Origin: Amorphophallus konjac
Lineage: Eukaryota; Streptophyta; Magnoliopsida; Alismatales; Araceae
NCBI GenBank assembly: GCA_022559845.1
Contig: CM040126.1
Coordinates: 223,640,641-223,704,640, forward strand
Direction: 5' to 3'
DNA length: 64,000 bases
Within the stretch, counting starts at the first letter, position 1. Every line of letters begins with the position of its first letter. The position numbers were made by a program, and so were the translations under genes. Below the pieces are notes generated by a model, which ran no database searches, was not told the origin of the DNA, and saw only the letters and a list, made by a program, of their open reading frames with translations. This document shows positions 21,921-32,504 of this stretch, piece by piece.

Positions 21921-23229
21921 CAAAACACGGACACAGAATCCCACGGGTGTCTGGGACACTCACGAGGCCGTAGGTAGACCACTGGGTCCCAACCGGGTCG
22001 ACTAGGGACCTACACAACGCGAAACAATCGCATCAAGCATGAAGAACCACATCGGCGTAACACAGTGCCTGGCGGTCTACCTTGGGCCGTCACAAGCTGT
22101 AACGGTCCAAGCCTCGACTGTCACAGCACTCTAACGGTCCAACACAGGAGTGTTACGCGAAAGGGGCAACAACGGCTGTGACGCACCCACCCTGGGGCGT
22201 CACAGTCTCTAACGGACCAAGCCTGGTGCGTTAGAAGACAAAACAACACAGGCTGTGACGCTCACCCCTCGGCGCGTCACAGCGTCAGACGGTCCTACCT
22301 GGGCGCGTCAGAAGAATGGGCTGCGTCAACTCTGATGGTCCCATGAAGGGGCGTCACAAGGCTCTGACGGTCCTACCTAGGCGCGTCAGAAGACTCGTGA
22401 CCCCAACAGTCTGAAAACATGAGAAGGCACATAGCGGTCGAACCCAGGCGCGTCACAACGCCTGTGGAAGCACTTTTTATTTAATAATCGTTGTTTATTT
22501 GTTTATTGGTGTTTATTAAGTGCGTGGACGTGCCAGTCACAATGTGACGATTTATTGTGCGCTCAATCTGACTAATCAGACGATTGTGTGGTTCGTGTCG
22601 GGACTGGAACCCGCCGCGCCATAAAGGTCACGATGTCATTTACATCCCCTCGGAGAGGGGAACACCCTTGATTAATCGCCGGAAAAGGGGCCTCATGGCC
22701 AGGAAACTATATCGAGAGAAACAAGCCGATAACGGTCTCGAATCAGTCGGAAAGCCCTGTGTCTAGGGAAACAAGCGTTCGAAATATGTCGGTCACTCAA
22801 GGGACCATTTTGATATTCAGACAAGCGTCCGGTCTTCAGAGAATCATGATCATCACGGGGAAAACAGAAGCATATGTATGCCGGGGTACGGTGAGTTTAT
22901 TGTTTAAGGCGATAGGAGACATTCGGTTGAATCCTGGTTAGAGCGGTCGGAAACCGATAGGTTTGTTTGCCCGGTGCAAGACCAAGCTACGACCATACTG
23001 CGGTGGGCCCCCCGCGGTCGAAGTCAGGTTCGTATGGGCATCATTAATATTTCCGGTGCCGAAGGGCAGCAGGAAAGTGTCCCGGGACTAGATTCCGAAA
23101 CAAAGATGTGTACAGAGATAGTCGGCCATAGGCTTAGGATGTAGGTCAGGTGATGACCATGGTTGGGGCGAACCCGAGGTCCGAGCGTGACTCACGAAGG
23201 TCTTATTGATATTCCCCCACGTAGGGTTC

Positions 23230-23940
23230 AGGGAAGATGGGAGCCGTCTCGTTCCATTCGGATTCGTTGATCATTCGTGGACCATTTTATGCTCGGACAA
23301 AGGTCTGTGCTTGTAGCATAAGAGACAGGTGGCAAGTCATACAAATGTCTGCCATGAGTATGGCAAGTTTAATGCAAGCACAGGATTCGATCCCAGGATA
23401 TACATCGGTCACTAACGGACCATTCAGTATTCAGACGTGAGTTCATGTTCGAAGCATCGACGACCACGACAAAGACATACCGACGGTACGGCACATTTCC
23501 TGTGGGTGCGGGATTGGATCCCAGTGAAGATGGGTCAAGCTGATGATCTATTGGCCCGAGGTGGTTGCGGACTATGGCCATATCGGGGTTTCCGAGGACC
23601 ACGTCTGATGCCACGGGGCGTCATTACCTTTCTCTTCACGCATAGTCTTGGGAAACGAAGGTTCCAAGGTATACGTGCGTGTCGGTCGGACCATTCGTTG
23701 TTCGGACGTGAGTCCATGTTTGAAGCATCGAAGACGATGATAAAACCGTGCAAATGTCTGCCGTAGACACGACAAGTTTAATGTGGGGTTGCGGGATTAG
23801 ATCCCAGGAGCAGCGGGTCGAGTTAACAAACTATTGGCCCGAGATGTGTTCGGATCATGACCATGTCGGAGGTTCCGAGGTCCACATCCGATGCCACAAG
23901 GCATCATCAATTTTCTCTTTGCACCCAGCCCGGGGGTGTG
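23230..23940. repeat. Degenerate ~290-bp tandem repeat in element A
   Basis: Two recognisable units (about 23398-23688 and 23689-23935) share, in order, GGACCATTC...TTCGGACGTGAGT, CATGTTTGAAGCATCGA, GCGGGATTAGATCCCAG, CTATTGGCCCGAG and GATGCCAC. A partial unit precedes them (23265-23397), with a weaker trace near 22795. Confidence 0.6.
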
Positions 23941-24088
23941 AATTGTTAAGTGCGAAGCCCGAACTCACCAATGTGCGCCCTCGCACGCGGATCGACCTTG
24001 TTTATGGAAGGGGGAACCTTTTTTATTAGTTTTATTCATTATCTTTAAGTCTTTTCTCTCATTTGATTAATCATTCTTTTTCTTTTAG

Positions 24089-24415
24089 GTACGCCGGTTA
24101 AGGGAGAAGCCAAAGGATGGGCGCACCGGTTTAAGTGTGTTGAGAGGGGCGCACGCCGGTCAAAGACGTTAAAGGGGGGGCACGCCGGTTATGTGGCAAG
24201 AAGGAATAGGGGCCATACGCGCGCCGGAATAGGGTGAGGAATAGTATAGCGCGCCGGTTTAAGGCGGCTATGCAAGGGGCGCGCCGGTTAGTGGCAAAGA
24301 AAATGAAAGGGGTTTTGAGTGTAAGGCTAAACCGGCGCGGGGGGGGGGGGGGGGGGGGTACCACGCCGGGTTAGCCCACGCCGGATTAGGGCGCGCCGGG
24401 TTAAGCTTCTATGAG
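24089..24415. repeat. GCGCGCCGGTTTAA motif cluster with a G20 tract
   Basis: More than ten copies of CGCGCCGGTTTAA / CACGCCGGTTA / CGCCGGATTA occur, spaced 20-40 bp. At 24339-24358 there are 20 consecutive guanines. A second cluster of the same motif lies at 25660-25822. Confidence 0.7.
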
Positions 24416-26739
24416 GTTTCTTTCATTCTTTTATGCTCTGTTTCTTGTTTCTTTCACCTGTGGGTTGATTTGTTGATTAGTTTGTTTATCGAACTGATAG
24501 ATTAAGTTTGTGGAGAGGAAGTTCAAGTGTTTTAGTTGTTTGTTAGGGTGAATTAGCATGAAGATATGAATGTTTTATTAGAAGAGTTTGTTGCAGGAAC
24601 TCGAAGGTTCAGTCGTGATCAGAGGCTTCAAGCATGTGATGTTCTGGCCCTCAGAGAATAGCTTGATTCGTTTGTTCCTGGCGAAAAATGGGCAGCACCT
24701 CCCCCGGACTGAGGCTTGCCAGAGATAAATAGGGGAACACCAAACGGAGCAAAGCTCCAGGGTGAACCTCAAAACTCAGAGTAAGAACTCCGTTAACCCG
24801 TAAGTGCATGTGGAGACTCGAGGACAAGCCTTCAAGAGTTCCAGCAACTCAGGGTGATGATCTCGTAGGTGGGACAGGTGTATGCCGTCAGAGGCCATGA
24901 ATATTCATCCGTCGACGAACTCCTTCGAAAGGCCATGCTACGGAGGAGCATGCTTTGAAGGGCCCTGGATGAGGAGGAGGAGGAAGGGGAAAGAAGAAGA
25001 AAGACAAAAGATCGTGTTTGCCAATAAGGGGCCTTCTGTTTATTCATCCACCAAAGGGGGAAAAAACAGCTCAAGCACAAGAAATTTCATCTCCACAGAG
25101 GAGAAATACATTACAGAGGGAGAAAAGGGGGGGAGAGATACATGGACGGGGGGAAACAATGCACAAGCTCTTCCCCCCCAGCTCACCTCTCGCTCTCAAC
25201 CTCACTCTCTTCTTCTTCACCTCACGGGCGCCGGGGAAATGGCTTCTTCTTCCTTTTCCTTCTTCTCTTCAATGGCCAGCCAGGGGGTTAGAGCTTCTCT
25301 CCTCCTCTTCCATTTCCCATCCTCCTTCTCTGTCGAACATGCAGAGTATATGTAGCCGGCTGCCCTTTCTTTGCTCGGACGGAAGGAACTCCCGCCACTT
25401 CATTCGTCTGCGGTGTCATCCGTTGATTTGCACAGTACACTGGCATTTATCCGAGGAAGGGATGTTTGCTGCTGCTACTCCCCCCATCGATGCTTGTCTT
25501 CACCGTCGATGCAGCTGCGCTGTCGAACGGAGGTGGAGACAGGGCTCCAGAGCATTGAATGCCCATGGAGACAGAGCTTCAGAGCATTGAATGCCCTCTA
25601 GGCACCAGGCTAATGCGAAAACAGAGTATCGGCTGGCGGATGGGATGTTATTTGAGTTAAACCGGCGTGGTGTTGAGCGCGCCGGATTAACAACATAGAA
25701 AAGGACATGCCGGATTAGCATCAGCAAGGGGGCGCGCCGGATTAAGCATCAGCAAGGGGGCGCGCCGGTTTAAGGCCAAGCAAGGGCACGCCGATTTAAG
25801 TGCAGGCTACGCCGGTTTAGAATTTATCTTGGCTTCGCGGCTATTCAGATGGATGCTTGTCCTCCCGTGCTGCTTTAGCTGTAATGCACCACCTTCGGGG
25901 TGTTTAGTTCGGGGCCTCTGAATCCCGATTCTGAGCTTTGAGTGATCTCCGACGCATGCCAGACATGTTTTCGAATTCTTGAGTTTCTTTTGATTCGGCC
26001 TTTGGGAATGCCGACTGGAGAGCGGGGGCCATCTCTTCAGCACGAGGGGCTTCTTTGTTGGGTGGCAGAGCACTAGGCAGGTATTCATCCTTCTTGGAGG
26101 AAGCATAGGGTTTATTCAGCCTTCCCGTCTTTGACTCACTCTTGAGTGCTAAGATGTGCATGCTATATGATCATCATCATTTTTTTGACGTCCACAGCGC
26201 CGTGGCGGTCTATCGAGGGATCGTCACACCAAAAAACCACCAAAAGGCTAACCGGCCCTGTGACGCACCCACCCTGGGGCATCATAGGCTGTGACGGTCA
26301 CTGGAAGGACCGTCACACCTGTCCGAGCGCGAAACGGCAGGAAACGACCTGAAAAATGTCCCACGCCTCCATACCTCCACGGGAGAGAGGGAAAACAAGG
26401 GGGAAGCCCCCAAATAGCCCCTAGCATGCATCTAAGGCCTCGGATCGGCCAAAAACGCAATGAAACGGGAGATCGGCCCACTGTAGACACACCATTCCTG
26501 ACGTCTCCTGAGAAAGTCTCATGTTACTATACAACGCCCCGCGACGGCTTACGCGTTTTGAATCACTTGAGTGCTTTCTTTTCTTGGGTCTTCTTCCACC
26601 CTTTTCGGCATCCGGAATCGTCTCGTCACGGCATTCAGACGGCATTAACACCAGTCGCACGCACCGGAAGGTTCCAAAACTAGGAAGGGTGCCTGTCGGG
26701 GAGCTGCCGATGCCTTTTCAGCGGACCTGGGGGGGTCTT

Positions 26740-27343
26740 ATGGAGGCGTCCAGGCTCCTGGACGCCTCCATAACTTTAATATATATGAAAATACAAAAAA
26801 ACACATTAAAATAATAATATTTAATGGAGGCGTCCAGACCCCTGGACGCCTTCATAAAAATAAAATATAAAAAATGCGTGATACCAGTTTTGGTATAAAA
26901 ACAAAACATAAAAATAATAATAATTTATGGAGGCGTCCAGGCCCCTGGACGCGTCCATGAAAACAAATATAAATAATACATAATGCCAGTTGGCATAAAA
27001 AAACAAAACAAAAATATTTATGGAGGCGTCCAGGCCCCTGGACGCCTCCATCAACCCCCTCACGGGTGCCGCCCACCGATCGACAGTTTGTCGTGTGTGA
27101 AAAAATCCAAATTTTGGAGACGTCCAGCTAGCTGGACGCGTCCATTTCTGAATCACGAGGCGCCGCTCACAAAACCACGCGTTGTGCCAAACCGCGTGCG
27201 ACCGTCGGTGGTGTTCGGTGGACCTGTTGGGGCGTCCGGGGCCCTGGACGCCTCCACAAAAATATTTCGAAAAAAATAAATAAAAATAGAATAAAATATT
27301 AGTTCGGCCCTGATGGAGGTGTCCAGGGTCCTGGACGCCTCCA
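26740..27343 (+). repeat. Array of seven ~32-bp palindromes in U3 of T (5' LTR)
   Basis: Units at 26740-26771, 26824-26855, 26927-26958, 27020-27051, 27115-27144, 27228-27256 and 27312-27343 read ATGGAGGCGTCCAGG, 2 bp, CCTGGACGCCTCCAT with small changes. The first four are separated by very AT-rich 50-70 bp spacers, including a TTTTGGTATAAAAACAAAAC stretch. Each could fold into a 15-bp stem with a 2-nt loop, or cruciform. Confidence 0.9.
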
Positions 27344-27355
27344 CCCTCCGGAGCC

Positions 27356-27365
27356 CTATAAATAG
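27356..27365 (+). promoter_or_regulatory. TATA box of T 5' LTR
   Basis: CTATAAATAG immediately follows the last palindrome; the 3' LTR equivalent is 46726-46735. Transcription would start near 27390. Confidence 0.75.
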
Positions 27366-27989
27366 AGGCCCACGCCCTCAGTTCTGGAGGAGCTTTTAAG
27401 AGATCCGATAGGCTACCGGAGCCCAGAGGCTACCGGAGTCATTTTCTAACCCGTGGGGTCTTTTGTAGGTGGAGGTTCTGCCGGCTTCTCGGGTGCCCAC
27501 GCTCGCGAGAGGAAGGTCGTCTTCATCCACCGCGCTTCCACGTCGTCCCCACGCTGTCGGAGCTCCGCCGGATCTCACCCTCGGCTCCTCCAATAAGCCT
27601 TTTCTTCCCCTTTTTCTCCATAGTTCTTTACATTCATCATACTGCATCCTCTATCTCCTTACATAAGGGCACCGTCTCTTGCATACTTCTTGCATTCATC
27701 ATCGCATTTTCCTCCTACTCGAGTCCGAGAGGGGTTTAAAACCACACCAACCAGGTGTGTGTCAGGTCACGATCTCGTTACTTCTATTGCAAGGAATTGT
27801 TACTACACTGCCATTTTCTAATTTCGTTCGTTTATTGTCTACTGTTTTGCAAGGGTAACCAAGGAAAGCCCTCTCCATCGGCCGGCCGAAGGGGGAGGAA
27901 GGAGCAACTCGCCATCTCCCGCTCTTGAGGTAGGCGCGATCACTTTCTTTATTTTGGGGTCTTTTGGCTCCTGGCGATCACATCTTGTT

Positions 27990-28370
27990 CTCGAGGCCGC
28001 GGCGAGTCACTTCCCCAATGGCCGTTTAAATTCCCGTTCTTATATGTTATATTCTTATCTATTCATACTCTCGAGGTCGCGGCGAGTCACTTCCCCAATG
28101 GCCGTTTAAATTCCTGTTCTTATATGTTATATTCTTATCTATTCATGTTCTCGAGGCCGCGGCGAGTCACTTCCCCAATGGCCGTTTAAATTCCCGCTCT
28201 TTATATTCTCTTTATATTCTGTTATCTTCTTATCAGCTCATATTCTCGAGGCCGCGGCGAGTCACTTCCCCAATGGCCGTTTCAATTCTTGCTATTTAAT
28301 TTCTGCACCATTCCCGTCCCCCCGAGGTCGCGGCGAGTCACTTCCCGCTATGGCCGTTTAACCCCCATCT
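27990..28370 (+). repeat. ~80-bp tandem repeat in R/U5 of T (5' LTR, 5 copies)
   Basis: Units starting at about 27990, 28070, 28150, 28245 and 28321 share CTCGAGGCCGCGGCGAGTC, then ACTTCCCCAATGGCCGTTTA, then TTATATGTTATATTC in the longer ones. The core CTCG...CGAG forms a GC-rich stem around GCCGCGGC. Confidence 0.85.
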
Positions 28371-28526
28371 TGCTATATTACATTTGTCCCGCTCACCCCA
28401 CCGGAGCAATCTCCCGTGGTGGCCCCTTCTCTTTTCTCTTATTTCTGTGTTGCAGCAAACAAAAGAGGAGCCCGCGCGCTCCGCGTCTTCTCCGCTTCCC
28501 CGAACCGCGTGACGTCACTCACAGAT

Positions 28527-28544
28527 TGGCGATCACGGTGGGAC
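28527..28544 (+). promoter_or_regulatory. Primer binding site-like sequence of T
   Basis: TGGCGATCACGGTGGGAC begins four bases after the LTR end. TGGCGA...GGTGGGGA-type sites are complementary to tRNA 3' ends (often assigned to tRNA-Arg in Tat/Ogre elements). The exact tRNA cannot be settled by eye. Confidence 0.5.
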
Positions 28545-29114
28545 CACTACTGCTTCCTTTTGGCTACCCTTGCAAGTTCGGCACCGTCCGTGCCTCTCCA
28601 CCTTGGCGCCCTCGCGCGCCCTCGTTGTGCTCACGGCAGCACTGTCAGTTGTGATTGGTTGGGTGTTTATTATATGTTTGTTATTTCTGTTGTTTTCTTA
28701 CTCTATATCTCTGTCAGCATTCCATTGCATACATTCATCCCTCTTTTATATCCTTTTTCATTTTTTCTAAGGATCACCCTTTCCCGGTGAAGGAAGGACT
28801 CTCCGTTTGAGAATTCCTCTCAACAGACTAGAATCTCCTCCACTAGGACCTCCGTAAGTCCCCGACATCGAAGAATCTCCTCTTCGTTCACTGGGCTGGT
28901 TGTACCATTGAAGTTCCCCGGAGTTAGTCATCCCATTCGTGGTGAGACGAGAGACCCAAGCTGACACAGCGGTGAAACAAAAATAAACTAGGGTCCCTAT
29001 TTTGTGTGAACTTCGGATCTCGCTAAAAACACAAAAAAATCATCAAAATCAAAACACAAAAAGACGTAAAGGCATTCACTTGTTTGATAATCTCTGCTAC
29101 CTGCTTGCTAGTGT
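28545..29114 (+). other. Untranslated leader of T
   Basis: 570 bp between the primer site and gag. I see no conserved domain in any frame; a purine-poor, TTC-rich stretch at 28640-28780 is noticeable. It would hold the packaging signal in a functional element. Confidence 0.5.
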
Positions 29115-32100
29115 ATGTTTTTACGTTCTGGGAAAACTGTGAGCATGGTTCACGAGTCTTTTGAGGAGAACCACCCTAGTCGTGGTTTGTCAGCCGACCC
29201 GCGAGTCTATGCTATGGACTCGGGTCCTTCTCATGAGCCCTCGCATGAGGTGCAGGTTATTGCCGGGGACACATCCCCACCACAGGATATCTCTTCCTTA
29301 CTGGGCGTCCTCGCCAACACGGAGCTTACCTCTGAACAGCTCCGGGCCTTCCAGGCCATTCTGAAGGGGAAATATGTTTCCCCCACGCCCCAGGAATCAA
29401 CTCCGGCCATGGCACCTCTCCAAGAGTCCGTGCAGGCCATTCCATCTCCTTCATTGGCGCAAGCCATCCAATCTCCCTCGCTTCAAGGACAAGCGAGCCA
29501 ACAACCACCCTCATTCCAGTTCCCGTCACAATCTCAAACTCCCGTTGTTCCCCACATACCGCTTCAGCCGGGGCCAACTGTCGGCGGTCCGACAGCTCCC
29601 TCTCATTCTGGATTCCCCCCTCAAGTCTCTGGGAGACAATTTCTCCCCCAGTGGCAAGTGCCACCTTCACCTCCAGAGGAGCTCGCCCAATCGCTCCTCC
29701 ATAGGTTCAATCGCATGGACGAGCAGTTTCAAAATCTGAGAAGAATGGTGGATGTGAAAGCCACCCCGGAGGTTGCTTTGCCAATCCTTCCCGTCATTCA
29801 TCTTCCTCCCTCCGAAATGCCCACGTACCGCAGATACAATGGTACCGGCAACCCCTTCATTCACCTCAAAGATTTCATGTATGAATCCTCCTATTGGCAA
29901 AACGATAAGAGGTCCCTGGCATACCTCTTTCGGAGATCATTGGATGGTCCCGCGCTAGAGTGGTTCTATTCTTTGAAGCCCCGCGAGGCCGAGAATTTTG
30001 AAATAGTCCAGAGAAGGTTCTTGCAGAAATATAAGGATAGGGTCGGTCCCTCACTCTCCATTACCGACCTAGTGGCCGAAAAGATGAAACCCGACGAGGA
30101 TTTTGTCCGCTATGCTGATAGATGGAGGTCTCTGGCGGAAAGAATAAGGGACACCCTCTCCGAGCCCGAACAAGTGAAGATGATTGTGTCTAATGCAACC
30201 CCACAGTTCAGACACGTCCTGGCCATGAATAAACTTACTACAATGGAGGAACTCTATGAAAGGGCCCGGTACATCCAAACTCAGTTAAAAGACTCCCGCA
30301 TTATGAACATGTTTGAGTCACCGAAGCCCAAAGTGGTCAGAAAGACAGGCGCTGGTGTCCCGGGCGGAGCCACAGAAGGGGTTGTGACAAATGAGCAAGT
30401 GGGTGCGGTCAACAATGCCAATTATGCAGTCAACCCAAGGCCTCCACAAATGCCCCGACTTCCCCTCCAACCAGGTCCTTTCCCTCTTCGTCCTCCACCC
30501 CAAAATAATCCACCCCAGGATAATATGCCTCCATTACGTCAACCCCAGCAACAACAACCACAACCTCAGCAACAACAACCACCACTTCAGTACAACCAAG
30601 TTCCACCCCCGGGGAACTATGGTCCCCAACAGCAACAAAGGAGGCCGGTCGGTCCCAAGAGAGCCTACTATCCACCATTGCCAGAAACCTTAGTAGACAT
30701 TTTTAATGCCCTCATGGCATCAAACCAACTCGCCCTACCCAGAGAAAGGCCCGTGTGGCCCCCGAATGTTGATACCTCCAAATACTGCGTCTACTACAGG
30801 CAGCCAGGACACACAGTAGATTACTACTTCCATTTCAAAGATTGCATCCACGATATGAATGATGAACATCAAATAGATTGGGATGAAATGAGACGATACG
30901 TCGCGGCTCTCAAGGCTAGGAGACCTCCTCATAGGCCACAGCAACAGTTACAACAGCAGCAGCAACAGCAACCACAACAACAACAACAGCTTCAGCATGC
31001 CCCACAACAACAGCCCGACATGGGCATAATCCAGAATCCATTACCGGAGCACCAACAGCCCAATCATCAGGTTAACCCCATCTCCTCCTTCCCGGAAGTC
31101 GGGAGAGAGCAGGTGTGGCACCAGGAAAGTACCTCCATTCTTTCTACCGCCAATCCTATCATCACGCAACACCCTTGCCTTGCCCGGGTAGCACCTCTCT
31201 CTCATCAACCCGCGTCAGTATCACCTTCACCATTTTCACTACCATTACGCCCTCTCATCCGTACCCCGATCTCCTATCAACCGACACTCTCCACTACGCC
31301 TTCACACCCTCTCATCTTCTCTCACTCCCCCACTTTACCATCCACCTCTACCACATTTACCCCTACGCCTTCTAAACCCCTTATCATCTGTCAACCATAC
31401 AATACCCCGTCTTTCTCCACCATATCACCACTAATGCCTTCAAAACCACTCATTACCCATCACCCACCTCAAAATCATTGCCCGCTTCAAGCCCTACCCA
31501 CTTCTACTTTGTCTCCACCTCCACCTTCCAGACCCCTTATCCTTCATAATCCGCGCGATATCCCCTCTACCTCCACCATGCCTCCACCTAACAAACCCCT
31601 CATCAGAATCCCTGCTCCCGTCATCACCCCTGCTTCATCGACCATTCCTCCACCACTACCCCTCAAACCTCTGTTAAAACCCACTGCTACCCCCACAGAG
31701 GTACAAAAGCGACAGGCAATGGTGCTCCGGAGTGGAAGGATTTTCCACAGGATTTTCCCCCACAACAGTCAGAATCTTGAACAATCTCAGCCAGAGAAGG
31801 ATGATGGAGAACAACCAGAAAGAGCTATCCCTGGAACACAGTATGATCTATTGAAACACTTGGACAAGACACCTGCTCGGATCTCCATCCTGGAGCTACT
31901 TCAAAGATCTACATCCCACCAGGCGGCCTTGATGGAATATCTTCAAAAAGTCATGGTTAATGAAGACCTCCCCGTGGAGAAGATTTCGACCGTCCTGACC
32001 CCAACGGACACACAACCGGCCATCATGTTCCACAACTACGAGCTCGCTCCCAAGGAGACTCAAAAATATGCACTGTGCATTTTAATAAAAATTAATGGGG

Positions 32101-32504
32101 TATCCATAAACCCGTTTCTTGTGGACACGGGTGCATCCATAAATGTGATCTCCATGAACACCCTTCAGTTGTGTGGGGTCAACGAGGAACAAATAAGACC
32201 TTCCTCGATCACGGTCACGGCTTATGACAATAGCAAAAGGCCACCACAGGGGATGATTATTCTGAAGGCAGAACTAGGCCCCATGTCAATTCCCACGGAA
32301 TTCCATGTCCTCGACATGGACCCCACATTCAAGGCTATACTGGGTCACCCTTACATCGAAGCCATGGACGTTGTGCCTTCCACCAACCATCAGTGCATGA
32401 AGTTTCCTTACAATGGGAGAATTATTAAACTGGTCAGTACACCAGTCCTTCACACAGTGGATGCTATCAACACCTCTCTGCCCTCTGTTTGGCCGTCTCA
32501 TTGA
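29115..32504 (+). CDS. gag-pro: Gag-protease of Tat element T
   Basis: An uninterrupted 1,129-codon frame starting MFLRSGKTVSMV. The gag core lies near residues 235-400 (PTYRRYNGTGNPFIHLKDF, then EWFYSL, FLQKYKDR, EDFVRYADRWRSLAERI). A degenerate CCHC-like knuckle follows near residue 557 (YCVYYRQPGHTVDYYFHFKD, with His and the last Cys replaced by Tyr). After Gln-rich and then Pro/Ser/Thr-rich linkers, an aspartic protease sits near residues 975-1100 with LVDTGASINVIS as the active site and ILGHPYIEAM. Gag forms the particle; the protease processes the polyprotein. The frame ends in TGA at 32502-32504 and the same frame continues into a G-patch. Confidence 0.88.
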   Translation: MFLRSGKTVSMVHESFEENHPSRGLSADPRVYAMDSGPSHEPSHEVQVIAGDTSPPQDISSLLGVLANTELTSEQLRAFQAILKGKYVSPTPQESTPAMAPLQESVQAIPSPSLAQAIQSPSLQGQASQQPPSFQFPSQSQTPVVPHIPLQPGPTVGGPTAPSHSGFPPQVSGRQFLPQWQVPPSPPEELAQSLLHRFNRMDEQFQNLRRMVDVKATPEVALPILPVIHLPPSEMPTYRRYNGTGNPFIHLKDFMYESSYWQNDKRSLAYLFRRSLDGPALEWFYSLKPREAENFEIVQRRFLQKYKDRVGPSLSITDLVAEKMKPDEDFVRYADRWRSLAERIRDTLSEPEQVKMIVSNATPQFRHVLAMNKLTTMEELYERARYIQTQLKDSRIMNMFESPKPKVVRKTGAGVPGGATEGVVTNEQVGAVNNANYAVNPRPPQMPRLPLQPGPFPLRPPPQNNPPQDNMPPLRQPQQQQPQPQQQQPPLQYNQVPPPGNYGPQQQQRRPVGPKRAYYPPLPETLVDIFNALMASNQLALPRERPVWPPNVDTSKYCVYYRQPGHTVDYYFHFKDCIHDMNDEHQIDWDEMRRYVAALKARRPPHRPQQQLQQQQQQQPQQQQQLQHAPQQQPDMGIIQNPLPEHQQPNHQVNPISSFPEVGREQVWHQESTSILSTANPIITQHPCLARVAPLSHQPASVSPSPFSLPLRPLIRTPISYQPTLSTTPSHPLIFSHSPTLPSTSTTFTPTPSKPLIICQPYNTPSFSTISPLMPSKPLITHHPPQNHCPLQALPTSTLSPPPPSRPLILHNPRDIPSTSTMPPPNKPLIRIPAPVITPASSTIPPPLPLKPLLKPTATPTEVQKRQAMVLRSGRIFHRIFPHNSQNLEQSQPEKDDGEQPERAIPGTQYDLLKHLDKTPARISILELLQRSTSHQAALMEYLQKVMVNEDLPVEKISTVLTPTDTQPAIMFHNYELAPKETQKYALCILIKINGVSINPFLVDTGASINVISMNTLQLCGVNEEQIRPSSITVTAYDNSKRPPQGMIILKAELGPMSIPTEFHVLDMDPTFKAILGHPYIEAMDVVPSTNHQCMKFPYNGRIIKLVSTPVLHTVDAINTSLPSVWPSH

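Larger units (their letters stand above)
22463..26196. mobile_element. Element A: 3.7-kb LTR-like insertion, unclassified
   Basis: It starts TGTGGAAGCAC and ends GACGTCCACA (TGTGGA/TCCACA termini), with a 5-bp duplication ACGCC (22458-22462) and GCGCC (26197-26201) whose ancestral site reads CACAGCGCC in the sister LTRs. TG...CA ends with a 5-bp duplication indicate an LTR; no second copy of the termini is seen inside, so a solo LTR is the simplest reading. It holds degenerate repeats (23230-23940), GCGCGCCGGTTTAA motifs and a G20 run. Frames at 25018-25590 show no known domain and are not called as genes. Confidence 0.55.
26482..28523 (+). mobile_element. 5' LTR of T
   Basis: It runs from TGTAGACACACC to GACGTCACTCACA. 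U3 carries seven CpG-rich palindromes (26740-27343), then a TATA box (27356-27365). The R/U5 part carries five copies of an approximately 80-bp repeat (27990-28370). The 3' LTR differs by scattered substitutions and one additional repeat copy. Confidence 0.88.

Noticed and set aside
24339..24358. G20 run as an assembly gap or vector join
   Set aside because: The sequence on both sides continues the same GCGCGCCGG motif cluster, so it is more likely a real homopolymer, although its exact length may be unreliable.
25018..25590. 190-codon plus-strand frame in element A
   Set aside because: Composition follows TTC/CTC-rich low-complexity DNA, overlapping frames are equally open, and no domain is visible.
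26740..27343. Apparent minus-strand and plus-strand frames rich in GRLH and EASRGLDASI repeats in the T LTR
   Set aside because: They are translations of the palindrome array; both strands give the same peptide repeats.
26740..27343. CRISPR array
   Set aside because: Repeats are palindromic with AT-rich, partly similar spacers, inside a plant LTR, with no cas genes.
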